A program made the translations under genes and the position numbers. The notes below the pieces were generated by a model. It did not search any database, had not been told where the DNA came from, and saw nothing but the letters and a program-made list of their open reading frames with translations. From contig VTFK01000266.1 in NCBI GenBank assembly GCA_009617715.1, positions 62,001-126,000 on the forward strand: a DNA stretch of 64,000 nucleotides, written 5' to 3'. Numbering within the stretch: position 1 is the stretch's first letter; the number at the start of each line of letters is the position of its first letter. The DNA comes from Plectrocnemia conspersa. Lineage: Eukaryota > Arthropoda > Insecta > Trichoptera > Polycentropodidae. Shown piece after piece: positions 34,330 through 47,600 of this stretch.

Positions 34330-37300
34330 AAATAAATTTTTGGATTGTATATTGGGGGGAGGGGTACACTTTCAATTTTAATATCTTAGTTGCAACCCTA
34401 CATGTATAATATAATCTTATATAATCTAATGAAAATAGAATATAGATTAAAATTATAGTATCCAACGAGTATTAAAGGCTAACCATGCCTAATTAAAGTT
34501 GGCGCCATGCCTCCCCAGCGTATTTATATCATCAAAATAAACAATTAATTAAGCTCCGTGCATTGTCCTCCATCAATTGTCCCTTGTGCATTATACCGAC
34601 CACATCATATTTGGTACTGCATCAAAGATTTCCGATACCAAAATAGCACAACGAGGCTCATAGACGTGTTTTGATTCGACACACTGCTTCTATTTATTTC
34701 CCCTCAACCGTTCTCACGGTTGTCGACGATTGGACGCACTGGTCAGATAGATATATTATGGTGGTCACTGACGAATTTGCCAAGAGTCGATCATAGCAAG
34801 TCGTAATTCAATCAAACGCTGAAACTGAGAGGAAACTACTAATCGCCGAAGCAAAAAATATTAACAAAAATTGGGGAGAGCGAACGAGATAGACATCAGA
34901 GACAGACCAAGATCTCCCACTGGTCGATGAATAGACACAAAAGCTTTTTTTTATAATATATACGTTCACAATATATTGAAAGGAAATTAAACGGACGACT
35001 GCCTACCTCTGCCATGAGTTTGAGTCATGCTTCTCTATGTCAGATCTTAGTATTGGTTATGCGGTGCAAATGATTAATTTAATAATCTGAGAGTAGCTGG
35101 TATTTTTTATTAAAAATATGCATTTTACTGCTCTAGAATTGGCAAAAGTATACATTTTAATTGCAATTGCTGGAGCGAAATAAAGGAGCGAGCAGAAGAA
35201 GCTCTTGCAAGCTTTAGTTCGAGGAATTGCGCGATTTTTTTTGTTATTTTTCTGTTACAATTCCACTCACTTTTTTTTTAATTTCACTCTGGAGAATAAT
35301 TAATGTCCGTAGTCTAGCAAGTTTTCCGAGTTTGAAACAATCTTTTATTGTTTCTCGCTGAAGGGGTAGTGTGGTTCCGAGTGTTTGTGTATTTATGCAA
35401 TTGAAGAATAATTTGTATATCTCATTTTACCAAGAAGCAAAATTACGTAACTAAAAATAAAATATAGTTTTATGTAATGCTTTTAAATGTCTAATTAATA
35501 AATTATACAATTACTTTGTAGCAGTTGCTTCGTTCCATAAACAATTACTGTTAAATGTAGTTGTGTATATTTAATTGGTTAGCGGTTTATAAATGTTATA
35601 TAACAATATAGAAAAGTCAATTTTTTTGCGCGTTCTATAAAATAAACACAGCAGATGATGTTAGTAGTAAGGCAAGAAAAGCGATTTGATGTAATTTATG
35701 GCTTCCTAAATGTTACATCCAATCACGGCTTCGATATGTTCCGTCTCTCAACAGAATAGTTCACCGAATAAAAAATACACTGTCGTAAAGTTATTAAACA
35801 GTACTACGAAAATCGTTGAAAAAGATCAAAGATTTTTTTCACATCTCGAGCTTGCCCATTAATCTCGCGAGACGTTTACGACGTACACGCCAGAATTCGC
35901 GAACTCGAATTTATTATTATAGACTTGGCTATGAGTAGTTACGATTTGGCATTTGATGCACAGAAAAAAAAGAAACATGTGCTAAACACCCGCCATTGTG
36001 GTAAGGCAATATTATTCGACATCCTTTAAAAATTTGCCATACATCAACTGGGCTTGTAAGTACCACGTCTTCGGTTTGCGTGTTTTTTTTTATTATTGTT
36101 GCTGTAGATTCCATAGGTTGGTTGTCTAGATCTAGAGGTTACGATCGAGGCCTCGAAGATGTATATAGTAGCTGTGTACATAAATTAAGAGAGGGTGGAT
36201 CGAGCGTAAGATAACTATTACAGCAGATTGGCGCTGAGCTAGATCGTTTAATTGATATAGCCAGCATGTTTTATTGGGTGTAAATAAATATCATCAAGCG
36301 CATACTCTAATGGCGTGTTTAAATAACACATGACTTGATACTAGGTCAGTACTATTGAGTCATACGTAGTAAAGCATTATTTTCCATTAAGGAGATTGAA
36401 TGTCATACAACAATGACATTTAATATTTATTATACAATTACAATATCAATTTAATGAATCGATGTCTCGTTATTTTTTTAACATTATGAATAAATGTAAA
36501 TTTCCTGATATGTCAATGTGTAATAGTAACAATAATTATTACATTACATTCAATTGAAGTAGGAAACCTTTTCTATTTCATTTTTCTGCGCCAGCGAAAA
36601 TGAATTATTTGTATTCATGAGGTCAGTCGCTATCCGACTCGTGAATTGTGAGTGGTCAATTTACTGTGGTAACAGCATTAAATATTATCGTCTTGGGGGC
36701 TATACATTATTTGATTAACCATAGCATAGTTACTTTTTTTTTACCAAAGTACTTAATTAGATAACAAAATAAATTATATTTATTAATGTAAAATTTGAAA
36801 TGTAGAAGCTTTGCTGTACGCCATGTTTTTCGTGGGTTACGGTTTTATTTTAAAAAATATCATTTAATTTGGACATCTGCCACATTTCGGCATATAAAAA
36901 TATTTGCGCTAAGAGCTCTGGTGTACGTTAATTAAACATTGCAAACATTATTTTTATCGTCATTATTTATATAAACTAGGTTACCAATAAACATTGCTGC
37001 ACTACACCGATTATTTCGCACATGTATATAATTTTTGTTGAATATGACGCAACTTTTTCTTCTCCGATTGCGATTAAATTCGAATTCGGCATTGCAATTA
37101 TTTTTCGCAATGCTCTTGTGTACCTGTATATTGGAAAGTTTTTGTTTTCTATTGTAAATATTTAAACAATTGCTAGTGAGTGATTCATGTATGTTCTTCA
37201 TTATTCAGTAGTACTATTACATTTTAACCCATTGCTCAAACATAATTAAAAATATTATATTATTAAAAATTAATCTTCGAGTGCCGAGACCAGGCTCGGT

Positions 37301-38140
37301 TTTTGCCAACCACCCACATTCTTCCTTTGTGAGTTTTCTGATCCACCCTCTATATATGAGCAAGATTTATTTATGTATATTTCTTAATCATTTTTCCTTC
37401 AATTTTTTCTTAATTTAACTGAATGATGCTGTGTTTATGTACTCTCAGATTACGTGGTCAAAGCACTCAAAAAAATGTAAGTCAAAATATGCTTCTAAAA
37501 ATAAATCCGGAAGTACTTTCTTCAGATTATCGCATAACAATTCTAATTGCACTCTCATAACTTGTCGAATGCCTACAATAAACCAATTTATCCATTCTCG
37601 ACGAAAGTGGAATTGCATTCGGCTCGTTTGTTTTACAATACCACACGTAACATAATAATAATATAGTAATCATCTCGGTTAATTCCTCTGCCAACTTTCG
37701 TTGCCTGTCTCGTCTTTGAAATAAATTACGTTCGGTGCGCAATCCTTGTTCGATTGCCTGTGCGGAATTTTAATCGTGGCCACAAATTAACTCGTGGATC
37801 GCCGCCTCGGCGCAAAAGTGACGTCTCGCGCGAAGGTAATGCGTATTTATTTTGAACGCAGAGCAAATAGAAGAAAATCGGAACCAGTTCAAGCGGATCA
37901 CTTTCGCTTTTACCTGCAAGCTCGTTTGCTTGCACTGGATAAACACATCCCTTCTATATAGCTACCATTATCAATACGTTCTTCCACGTAGCTTAAATGA
38001 AATATGAAAATTTGACTAATCTGTCGTTATCTTAAGGTCAAGGTACAATTGCGATAAACTCGGAAACTATTTTTAATCGAGCATTCCTTCTTATCTATCG
38101 TATAAGACTATTTTATTGCGGTTTTAACGCTACACATTCA
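34330..38140 (+). other. Intronic AT-rich DNA
   Basis: No supported exon or RNA gene. Only short open frames without recognisable motifs. Confidence 0.5.
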
Positions 38141-38144
38141 TTTT

Positions 38145-38290
38145 ATCATTGATGTTTCAGTGAAATCATATCCGAATACATTTTTACTAGCGAAAATATA
38201 ATTCAACTGATAGGCGCTAGTGAAATTATATGCTGCACTAAAAATAATTTTGAGAATTGCTGTTCAAACCCAACTTGACCTAATGAAAGT
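38145..38290 (+). repeat. GTGAAAT fold-back repeat family, short copy
   Basis: AGTGAAATCATAT, ACTAGCGAAAATATAATTCA, ACTGATAGGCGCTAGTGAAA and GTTCAAACCCAACTTGACCT match the 62640-63350 copy. Confidence 0.7.
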
Positions 38291-38299
38291 TCTTAAACC

Positions 38300-41200
38300 A
38301 GCTAAATTTTTTTTATATTTTAATAATTTATAATTCGTTTAGGCTTGGGGTTTTAATTTATTTTTTTAGACATTGTTATATTTTATATTTTTGTAAACAT
38401 ATAACTTGACTAGTAATACACATTTATATGATGTGTCGTTAGCAGGTGTAGCGCTGTAATAATGTCACGTCGTTAAACTTAAACTTGAATACGCCCCAAA
38501 GGACATCTGACATTCTTCATAATACAATAAAATATCATAATTTGAACACGTGCTATAATTGCAACATAAAAAAATATAAATAAAATTCTGTATTACATCA
38601 ACAGTATCAGAAAAGATGAGTCCGTCAGGACAGAAAACACAGATCTTATCACCTGAATCGCAGCTATTTCGTAGAAATAATTATTTATGTTGTATACAAC
38701 ACATGCAAGCTGAGAAGAGTCACCTAATTTTAAATTGAAGTAATAAAATATTTAAAAATTGCATTATTTTTATTTAAGTATAGCAATTTTTCTTCTACGC
38801 CAAATAATAGGATTTTTGAGTGAAACATTTTTTTACCTCTTTTACTGCGTGCTGAAAATGTTGCGCTTCGGACGAGGTCTACATAATCCACAAGATATAA
38901 TTTCATATATAGTGGCGTACACAACAAAACCAAGTACGTTCCCACTAAAATTAGAATCGACCAGTCGACCGCGAAGATATTTGCAATCGCCCGCGTTTTA
39001 GTATGCTATACATCGTATCTAGTCTAAATAAAATAATGATTTAAATCTAAAAAAAAATAAGAATAAAGGGATTGAACTGTGTGATGAAATATAATATGAC
39101 TTATTAATCATATTCATATAAAGCAACATTATATAGTATGTATGTATATATAATACATGTATGACGATTCCATAAACCGGCATTAATAATTTCAGTAGCA
39201 AGTCGTCCGCAAAAATTAGTCTGGTCACATATGAGCTAAAAAGTCATAATTAGTCAAGCGATATTTTACTCATAATCAATTATTTTAATTAAATATTATA
39301 TCAAGTTTTATTTAGATGCTTTGCGGAACTGTTGCAAATTCATGTAAATTTGTTCACATACCTAATTCTACGAGGTCATAAAATTAAGATACATATGAAT
39401 AAATGCCAAGCAAAGTGATTAGTTCGCCAATTTTCCACCTTTTATTTATATACGTATATCCCTGCAATTTTTTGCATGGGTTTAGTATACATACATTTAT
39501 CGGCTAATGTGTACATTTTTTTGGGAAATTGTTTTTGTATGTATGTACCCATGATATGTATTTATATAATTTTTAAAAAATAGCTCCACGACTGTCTGTC
39601 TGTCTCGCCGTGATGTGTGCGGCCATTGTTTGCATTTCAAATGAACCTGGCAAATACTGTTGTTGTATGTGCGTATCTACGTATATATACGGCTATATAT
39701 TGTATTATTATTCGCATAAGTGTTAGTGAGTATCTGTACCGTATACGTCAAAATATATCACCTCACTTTTTCGGCTGAAAAAATGATAACAATACGGGTT
39801 TTCGCATTTTCAGCACCACGTCTCGTTAGCGAGGGGTGTCGTCTGTCGCTTGTTCGCGTGTTTGTTTATTTGTCTACGTCTGTTTATTTGTTTGTTTGCT
39901 CGAGCGTCGTCGCGTTATTAATTTGCCCGTCGTCGGTCATTCTGCATAGCCGCGGAATTGTGTGCGCCGAATTAACGATCGTAAAACGTTCTATAAATAA
40001 TAATGTTTCTTTTTGTTGTTGCGCGAAAATGTGCGACTGCGCCGGAAAGATTCTTCACTGCTAATTGGCTACGGTTGAGTAATCTGTTGTGTGTATGTGT
40101 GCAAACAACGTAAACGTTTTATTGATTGTCTGCGTGTTTTACGTCAACGTGTTTCATGACGCAAGTGTCGCAAATTCTTAGTTGACAGAATTTCAGATAT
40201 TACTCATTTGTTCAACTAAAACACGCACTAAATCCTACAAGTGGCACCGCAATAAAACATTGGCAAATATCGGTCAATCCGTTAGATTCTTTAAAAAGTC
40301 ATCCAATGAAACAATTGGGCAATATATAAAAATCGTTTTGGTCAAGTAATTTAGTTATTTAGGCGAACCTCCAATGATTAGTAGATTTACCTCAACGACG
40401 TTAGTGCAAGCGCATACAAATTAACATAACATAAATACATTTGTCCTGTCCTGTTTTTTTGTTTTTTAAGAAAAATATGATTTAAAAAAGCAATTTGCAG
40501 TTTATATAAAGAATTGCTTATTTTCAGTTAAATAATATATCTATTACTCTTACGTTGATTTTTAAACCTAAAGTGTTAGTAGTTTTTTTACACCTGGATC
40601 CGCGTGTAACGTTTGTCGTGAACAAAATAATAAATATTTTATTAATGATCAGTGCAGTTGACAAGTCACGTGCAGATTTTTTGTAATAATTATTAACTTA
40701 AAATATTTAAGAAAAAATAATACTCTAAATTAATGTGTTTTATTTGTGATTTTTTGCTGTCGTATTATCCGTTGATTTTTCAACGGATACTATACTCATA
40801 TCATTTTAGTACAGAAATTATGGAGAAAGTCGTACGCGGAAATATAGTATTACGAATAAATTTGAAGAAGGATTTATTACGTGCCCTTCTAATTTATTCT
40901 GATCTCGTATTATCAACCCCTTTCAGCATTTTCAACTCTAATTATATTTTCGTACAAAGTTATTGAATAATTAGATAATTATATGTGTTTTTTTTTGTTA
41001 AATTCTGAATTGTCTGTAACTATTGATCGACACAAACCATCGACAAATATTGGAAAAACGTGCATCAATTAGATATTTCATACTATTTGAACAGCCGTAT
41101 CAGGTTAGCTTGCATATTCAATTAAAATTCAAACAATTCGCAACGTTGCTCAGATGTATTCAATTATATTGAAACGAACTATTAACTCGATTTTTTGCTC

Positions 41201-43180
41201 TATCATCGCTAAAGATTGCATAATAGTACCATTGTGCAATAATAGCAGCATCGCTTATGAAAAAACATCAGATTATGCAAATGTGTATCTCAGTCGCGAA
41301 TATATGTTTGCATGCATATTCATACGTATGCGTATTGTTATTATAAAAAAACTATAAATAAAACATGACAAATGGCGCTACAGAGTTGCCGCTAATAAAA
41401 ATATTTTTTATAGTTAATATTTCCTCCATAACGCAGCGAAACGTCTCAATGTTGATCCAAAACTCGCTTCGCGTTCTTTTGAGATCATTATCGCATATTT
41501 TGTTATGTTTGTGTTAGTCTTTATTATCGCGTTTTTTGTGTGAATTTTTTCGCTCATCGGAGCCAGTTTTTTTCTCTCTCGCTCACGATCGATCGATTGA
41601 ATAAATTTCGAGTCGGCTATAATGCGATTTATCGCCTCGCAATATGTCAAAGATGAACGAACGGCGCCCAAGTAGTTTTGCGAAAACGTTTTTCCTCTTT
41701 GCTTTGCGTGTTTTGCAAACGTGTATATACATACAACGGGGACACGAGCCTTTTTAGGTATCAATCGCGCGACGCATAATTGTTGTCAAATGCGCCAATT
41801 TGCACAGGTTTAAAGCCACACCCATCTGGGATCATGTTAACCCTTGATTTTAAACGCACTTGTTTCAACTTTGCATAAGCTGCTTTATGCCCTCAGTAAA
41901 AACACATTTTCTAAAACAGTACGCCACGTATTTATCCCTTTGTCTCTTATTGTTTATCACACAGGTCAGTCTGAGGTGGTAAATCAGTATGTAAGGAGGA
42001 CTAGCTAAATTTAAATTATAAGTTACAGCTTGATTGAATAGAGCACTGTTTATTTCTGAACTGAAAATATCTTACAAGTCCCTAAAAAAACGTGACGGAT
42101 GTGCGATTGTGGATGTTTCTATTACATATCATGTCTTTCGGGGAGGGTTTGAAGTATACTACGGTAACTCAAATTCCAAAAAATCTTCCATAGAGTGGAT
42201 GGACACAGTTTTAATTATTGTGCACAATGGCGAATCGACCAATACTACGCTCCACAGCAAAATAACTTCTTCAGTGTGCACTGTACGACGTCTCTGCGGG
42301 TGCGTATTATCAATTAGCGAAAACGATCCATGGATATTCAAATTACTTGCTCGGTGTTTGATTTTCGAAATAAATTTGCACAATTTGCGAGCGTTGTTCT
42401 GTTCTACTGTCTTTAGAAAAAGTGTTGCCAATTCGAAAAACAAACCTTTATAAAAGTTATTTGATTAATTGTGTCGAACAAAGGAGATTCCATCATTTAT
42501 ATCATTATGCTAATTAAGATGTTGAAAAACTTTATTGCTTCGTATTTTATTATAAAAATATCCATTAATCTTTGTCGCTGAAGCGAGTGACGATTTCCTT
42601 TGCACCTAAAGGATTAAGCCTATATAAAATATATATATTATTTTAACACTAGAAATTTACCCTATTAATGAGTTATTTTGTACCCCAAATTAGAGATTTA
42701 TTGAATTAATTACTTAGTTCGGAATATTTAAACTTTAGATTATTTTATTATGTGAAGATGTGTCATCTCCACAACTAAGCACTACAAGTAGAGCCCCACC
42801 AGCTCAATCGGCCGCCCTTTCTCTCTTTGCATACATATATGCACATAATAAACTCGACGCCCTAACACGCACTGAGTAGTGGTACATTATCGCAGACTCA
42901 CTGAGATTCTCGCTGTGATAAGCGCGCGTGCGTAAATCGAGTGATGCTTATCTTGTGCGAATTTTATTTTTTGCACATTTCGACGCTCGTTATCGCGCGT
43001 TCCGCCTTTGCGTTGTATTCTCCGCTTTATTGTAATGTGGGTGGCGTAGTACTACGTTTAGGAGCTGAAGTAGGCATAGGTTTTTCCATTAAATTACATT
43101 TTCCTGACTGTTTAACGCATCGTACGAAATAAACATACCTGATGTTTCAACTAAAGTTATTAAAAAAAAACATGCAATTT
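38300..43180 (+). other. Intronic DNA with GC-richer pockets
   Basis: No supported exon. 39780-40060 and 41420-41760 are GC-richer with unremarkable frames. A 139-codon frame at 42034-42453 shows no motif and a 94-codon frame opposes it. Confidence 0.4.
38615..38636 (+). ncRNA. Degenerate hammerhead-ribozyme-like core
   Basis: GATGAGTCCGTCAGGACAGA then AA resembles CUGAUGAGUCC...GGACGAAA. However the first two core bases are AA in place of CU, and there is an extra A before GAAA. An active fold is unlikely; chance or a relic. Confidence 0.12.
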
Positions 43181-43196
43181 TCCGCTAAAATCGGAA

Positions 43197-43256
43197 TAGC
43201 GTGGTCCTTACGGTCTTGACTGGTAACCCAGAGGCCGCGGGTTCGAGCCACGGCAG
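43197..43256 (+). repeat. tRNA-derived SINE head
   Basis: A-box-like TAGCGTGGTCC at 43197-43207, then a consensus B box GGTTCGAGCC at 43240-43249, followed by ACGGCAGC. Clear RNA polymerase III promoter layout. Confidence 0.65.
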
Positions 43257-43368
43257 CAAACTCGAATTTATATTTATATTAAAAAATGCGCTATTATTTA
43301 TAAAAACTCGGCCCCAGCTCCAAAGTGACATCTATTGATTATAAATTAGAACACATATTAATTTATAA

Positions 43369-44460
43369 TTAATTATAATATAAAAAAAATATTATAACAG
43401 AATTATCATATTTTTCAAGGAACTGGTTTGCCAATTTACTGCAAAGTTGGAGACCTTTTCGAATTACATTTGCAGTAAGGTTGACTGGAGTTTCATCTTC
43501 TTCCGATTTATTTTCGTTTTTTTGTTCTTCAACTATATCTAGAATTATACTAATAATATCATTGTCATTCAAGACGTTATCCTCAAATAATTCGTCGACA
43601 TCATTTTGGATAAATGTATCAAAACCTTCCCCACCAATTTCATGTGCCAAAGAAATTATTTCAGCTAATAATGTTGGTGTTTGATTGGTTTAATTGATTG
43701 TGACACATTCGGATGCAAATGCAACATGATTGACTTTCCAAGTTTGTGGTTTTATTTGAGCGATAGCAAATGCAATATGATTTAAACAGTCCAAAATAGA
43801 TTTTTTTCAAGATGTCAGTTACTATTTGGATGGAAGAAACAGTACCTGTACATTAAGATGTTCAAATATGGTGCATTGTCAACAATCAATAGAACTTTAG
43901 AATCGAGAGCTTTCTGCTTCATTTAGATTTCCACTTCCGGTACAAAGTGGACTATTCATTAAATATAGCAGTTGTTACACCGGTCTTTGTATTAGTCATC
44001 CAATGTACAGACAGCTTTTTTATATCTTTCCCCTTTGTAGTACATGGTCTTAGAAATCAATTTATTAGGATGGGTTTTAATATTCGATCTCCTGACGCAA
44101 AATAACAAAGCTACTCGATTTTTGTTTGTTTTTTCTTAGACTTTGCAATGTATTCGACTAGGCATTTTTTTCCAATACAATCCAGTCTCGTCAGCGCTAA
44201 ACACTTGGTCGGAGCTGTATCTACCGTCTTCAATAATTTAAGCCAACTTCCCTGGAAATAGTTTGACTGCTTCTTCGTCTGTTGATGCAGTCTCGCCTCT
44301 GATCTTCAAATTTTGAATGAAACTCCTTATAATAAACCCTGTTAGCCATCTCTTGTTAGCCACAAATCAGACCGGGGACGTGAAGTAGATGGATTCAATT
44401 GCCTTATCTGTTCATAAAACAAAGAGCCTTTTTTAGTTAGATCTTTAATCTAAATTACGA
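43369..44460 (-). mobile_element. Tigger/pogo transposase relic
   Basis: Broken - strand frames include ADETGLYWKKMPSRIH, NKNRVALLFCVR, IVHFVPEVE, KALDSKVLLIVDNAPYLNIL (first and second catalytic Asp regions of a DDE transposase) and TASTDEEAVKLFPGKL before them. An acidic C-terminal domain lies at 43650-43369 (VDELFEDNVLNDNDIISI, TANVIRKGLQLCSKL). The order matches Tigger/Jerky proteins. Frameshifts and stops throughout; terminal repeats not found. Confidence 0.75.
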
Positions 44461-44699
44461 GCGCTTGTTCCGTTTTTTTCTAATAAATCGTCTCTCGAAT
44501 ATGATGATAATTTAGAAGTAATAATTTTGTTTAAACCGTATAAAAATAGTACGCATAAAAAAATACCCGAGTGTATATAATACACATGTCACTGATTCCT
44601 AGAATAAAATGTCTAGTGGTTTTAATACTTTTTAGTATTTAATCATGTGTAATTAACTAACCCAAATTGTAGAGATTTGCCCCGCTGTAACGCATTGGG

Positions 44700-47600
44700 C
44701 TTACGCCTGTCAGTTACAATGGAAGATTAATAAAAAAAAAAACACGCTTTGCCAAGTGTTAAAGATCATTCTTTATCATTGATGAGCTCGTTAAAAAAAT
44801 ATTATTTGGTTTAATGAACAATATTAAAAAACATATTATAATGGGAAACTTAATGCGCGCGTTGGGTGCCGAAAAAAAGAGCAGGCGCCAAATTAGATAT
44901 TATTCCTATGCAATTTAGATCCATGATGATAAATGAATAAATATTTAATATTGTAAATTAAGCCCGAATTAAGCATTTCCGGGCTTTGTATTTCAAATTT
45001 TCAAATACCCCCCGTATAAACATATGACGTCACTAACTGTGTACTCAGTATCAAAACAATTATGAATACAATCGCTGGTTATTGAGTGGCGCCCAAAAAT
45101 GGAGTTATTCTAAAATCTCCTGTTTATGTAAAATCCCGACACGCTAATCAGACAAATGCTTTTTGTATGTACATACAAATAAAATGTATTAATAACTATG
45201 ACGTCGCGACTATAGTGATTAAAAATTCATCACAAAATAGAGCTTTTTTACATTGCTTTCATACCTGTAGCTTAGCTTAATTGCTTTCGTTACAGCTTGT
45301 ATGAAAAATACTAATGTAACAAAATATTTTTTCATCATGTTATAGACGTTAATTTAATAAACCTTTTCACTATAACAATTTAATAAGCGCCCAATTTAAA
45401 ATGCTCAAACATATAGGTACAACGTTAATTATGAAATAACTGAATTTTTGCAAGCTTTTAGTATTTTCCCCGGGCGAGGCAGCCGTAAATATTTGCCCGA
45501 ATTCATTAATTTCGACAGGGTTCAAAGACTTATAATTTAATCACTCAAGCCTTTTACGTTTCGCCTAATTTACGGCGGTCGAATGCTCTCGAAATTCGCA
45601 CAAAAGAATTTCTGCTTTAATCGAATCGACTTACGGCGTTATTGTATTGTTTGCTGCATGTGCAATTTTTTTGGACCACTCTTTAGTTTCGATCCGCCGG
45701 TGTTTTTTGCTCTTTGCGCGAGCTTTGTATCGTTGTTATTTATACATACTATATTCATATGCTTTGTAAATATATAACACACACAAAAAACACACGCTGC
45801 TGCGCTGATTGACTCAAATTATTATATTTGTATGCTTTTCGCGAAAACATGCTCGACTAATTGAATCAAATTGATCAACGGTAATTTATTATATGTACAA
45901 AAGCACGACGACATTGATCAATATTGGTAATAACGTATATATTCCTTTTTGCATTTACTTGTTTTAATCTAACATATATGAGACATCTAATTACAAACAG
46001 ACTTAAAAAGTATACAATACAAAGTTTAACTTAAGGCAATTTTAAAAGCATTTTCGGTTTATTAAATAATAATAAAATACTGTTACGTCTTACGTACTTG
46101 TCTTTCAGTCTGTCTTACTTGCAAATATGACACTAGCCTATTCAAATGATTTTGGAGTCAAGTACCTAAAACAAATGTCTTCAAAATAAAGCAACACTGT
46201 ATGTGCCAATTAATTAATAGTCGATAAAATTAATTTCCCATTCAAGAGATGATGCCAGTTGTAGCACTTGATATTATAATGGACTAAGTTTTAAATGTTC
46301 CGCTTCTTTATGAGCTTATAATCACAACTTATTCTTACATTTAAATAATTATTTATTTTATCCTTTTAATGCTCTTTCTTGTTGCCTGTCGATCCTGTCA
46401 AGTAATTTATTTTTCGCAACCGTTTAAAGTTTACGCAGCTTATCATTGGCACAGCGATGCAAGCTTTCGTCATCGCAAAAAGTCGAACTTTTCGAACGTC
46501 TCTCGAATAGATTAAACATGTTGCAATTTTTTTCCTACATGTCCATAGACGGCAACCTTCGTCAATCGAATTTCGATCGTTATTTTTTTGTATATCCCCT
46601 TTAATGAATATTTAACTCGTTCTGTTAAAGAACTCGGCTGGAATTATTCTTAATAGTTAATGCACTGACGCGCACGTTCCTCGAATTGGGTCCACACGTG
46701 GGAAACCGTGGTGTTATCAATTCACGCTCGTTGGACACACAAGACTGGGGTAGTTAGTAAAGTTAGTAACAGACCGCATGACTTTGACTGGACAACTGTT
46801 TCTTGATATTATATGTATGTTAGTTATTAAAATTATAATATATTGTAGTAAAAAATAAAATAATATATTACTGAAAGACGTTGTGTATAACATATGACTG
46901 GAAAATCAATCAAGAGTCTTGATTCTCATATTATTTCTGGCTCGATCCCAGTACTACTATTTTCTTACTTATAGTTTCATGGTATGCAACGTAATGGACG
47001 TATTGTTTTAATCTAATTTATATATCACTTATAAGACAGCATGGGAGAATTATCTTCGTGTAAAGTTTTTTATGAAAGTATTATATGTTATTGTATGATC
47101 AAAACGAATGAAAGATAGAGATAGAGAGAGAAAGAGCATGGTATCATTAATTTTATTACGTCCAAACTTGATTCACCGCCTAATTTCATAAAATAGTTTT
47201 CACATCATCGTTAATCAACTGAAGGGTCGTGTTTCCCCAAAATTTAACACTGACTCACCCCCCTTTTATAATATACAATATCACAACGTCACTCTTTATT
47301 TGCTTGTTAATTAATTAGTGATTAATTGTGAAGCACGCGCCTTTTATTGCATCACGAATAATAACTGCATCATAATTGATTGAATTCTCAGCAAACCGTT
47401 GAATATTTTATGATAGGTTCATATTTTAAATCCACCCCTTGAGTGTGTTGGTAAATATTTATAAGTCGGCCTCTCTTGCTTCTAAGAACGTCAAACTGCA
47501 ATAAATAACATTGCGTGACGAGTCGCCCCCGTCGTTTTTCAACCCTTGCCCACCGAGGAGCGCGTTGTTCGCCCTCATCACCTACATGCAAGCTGAAAAC

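Noticed and set aside
42034..42453. 139-codon + strand frame
   Set aside because: No recognisable domain, opposed by a 94-codon frame, and no promoter, splice or polyA context.
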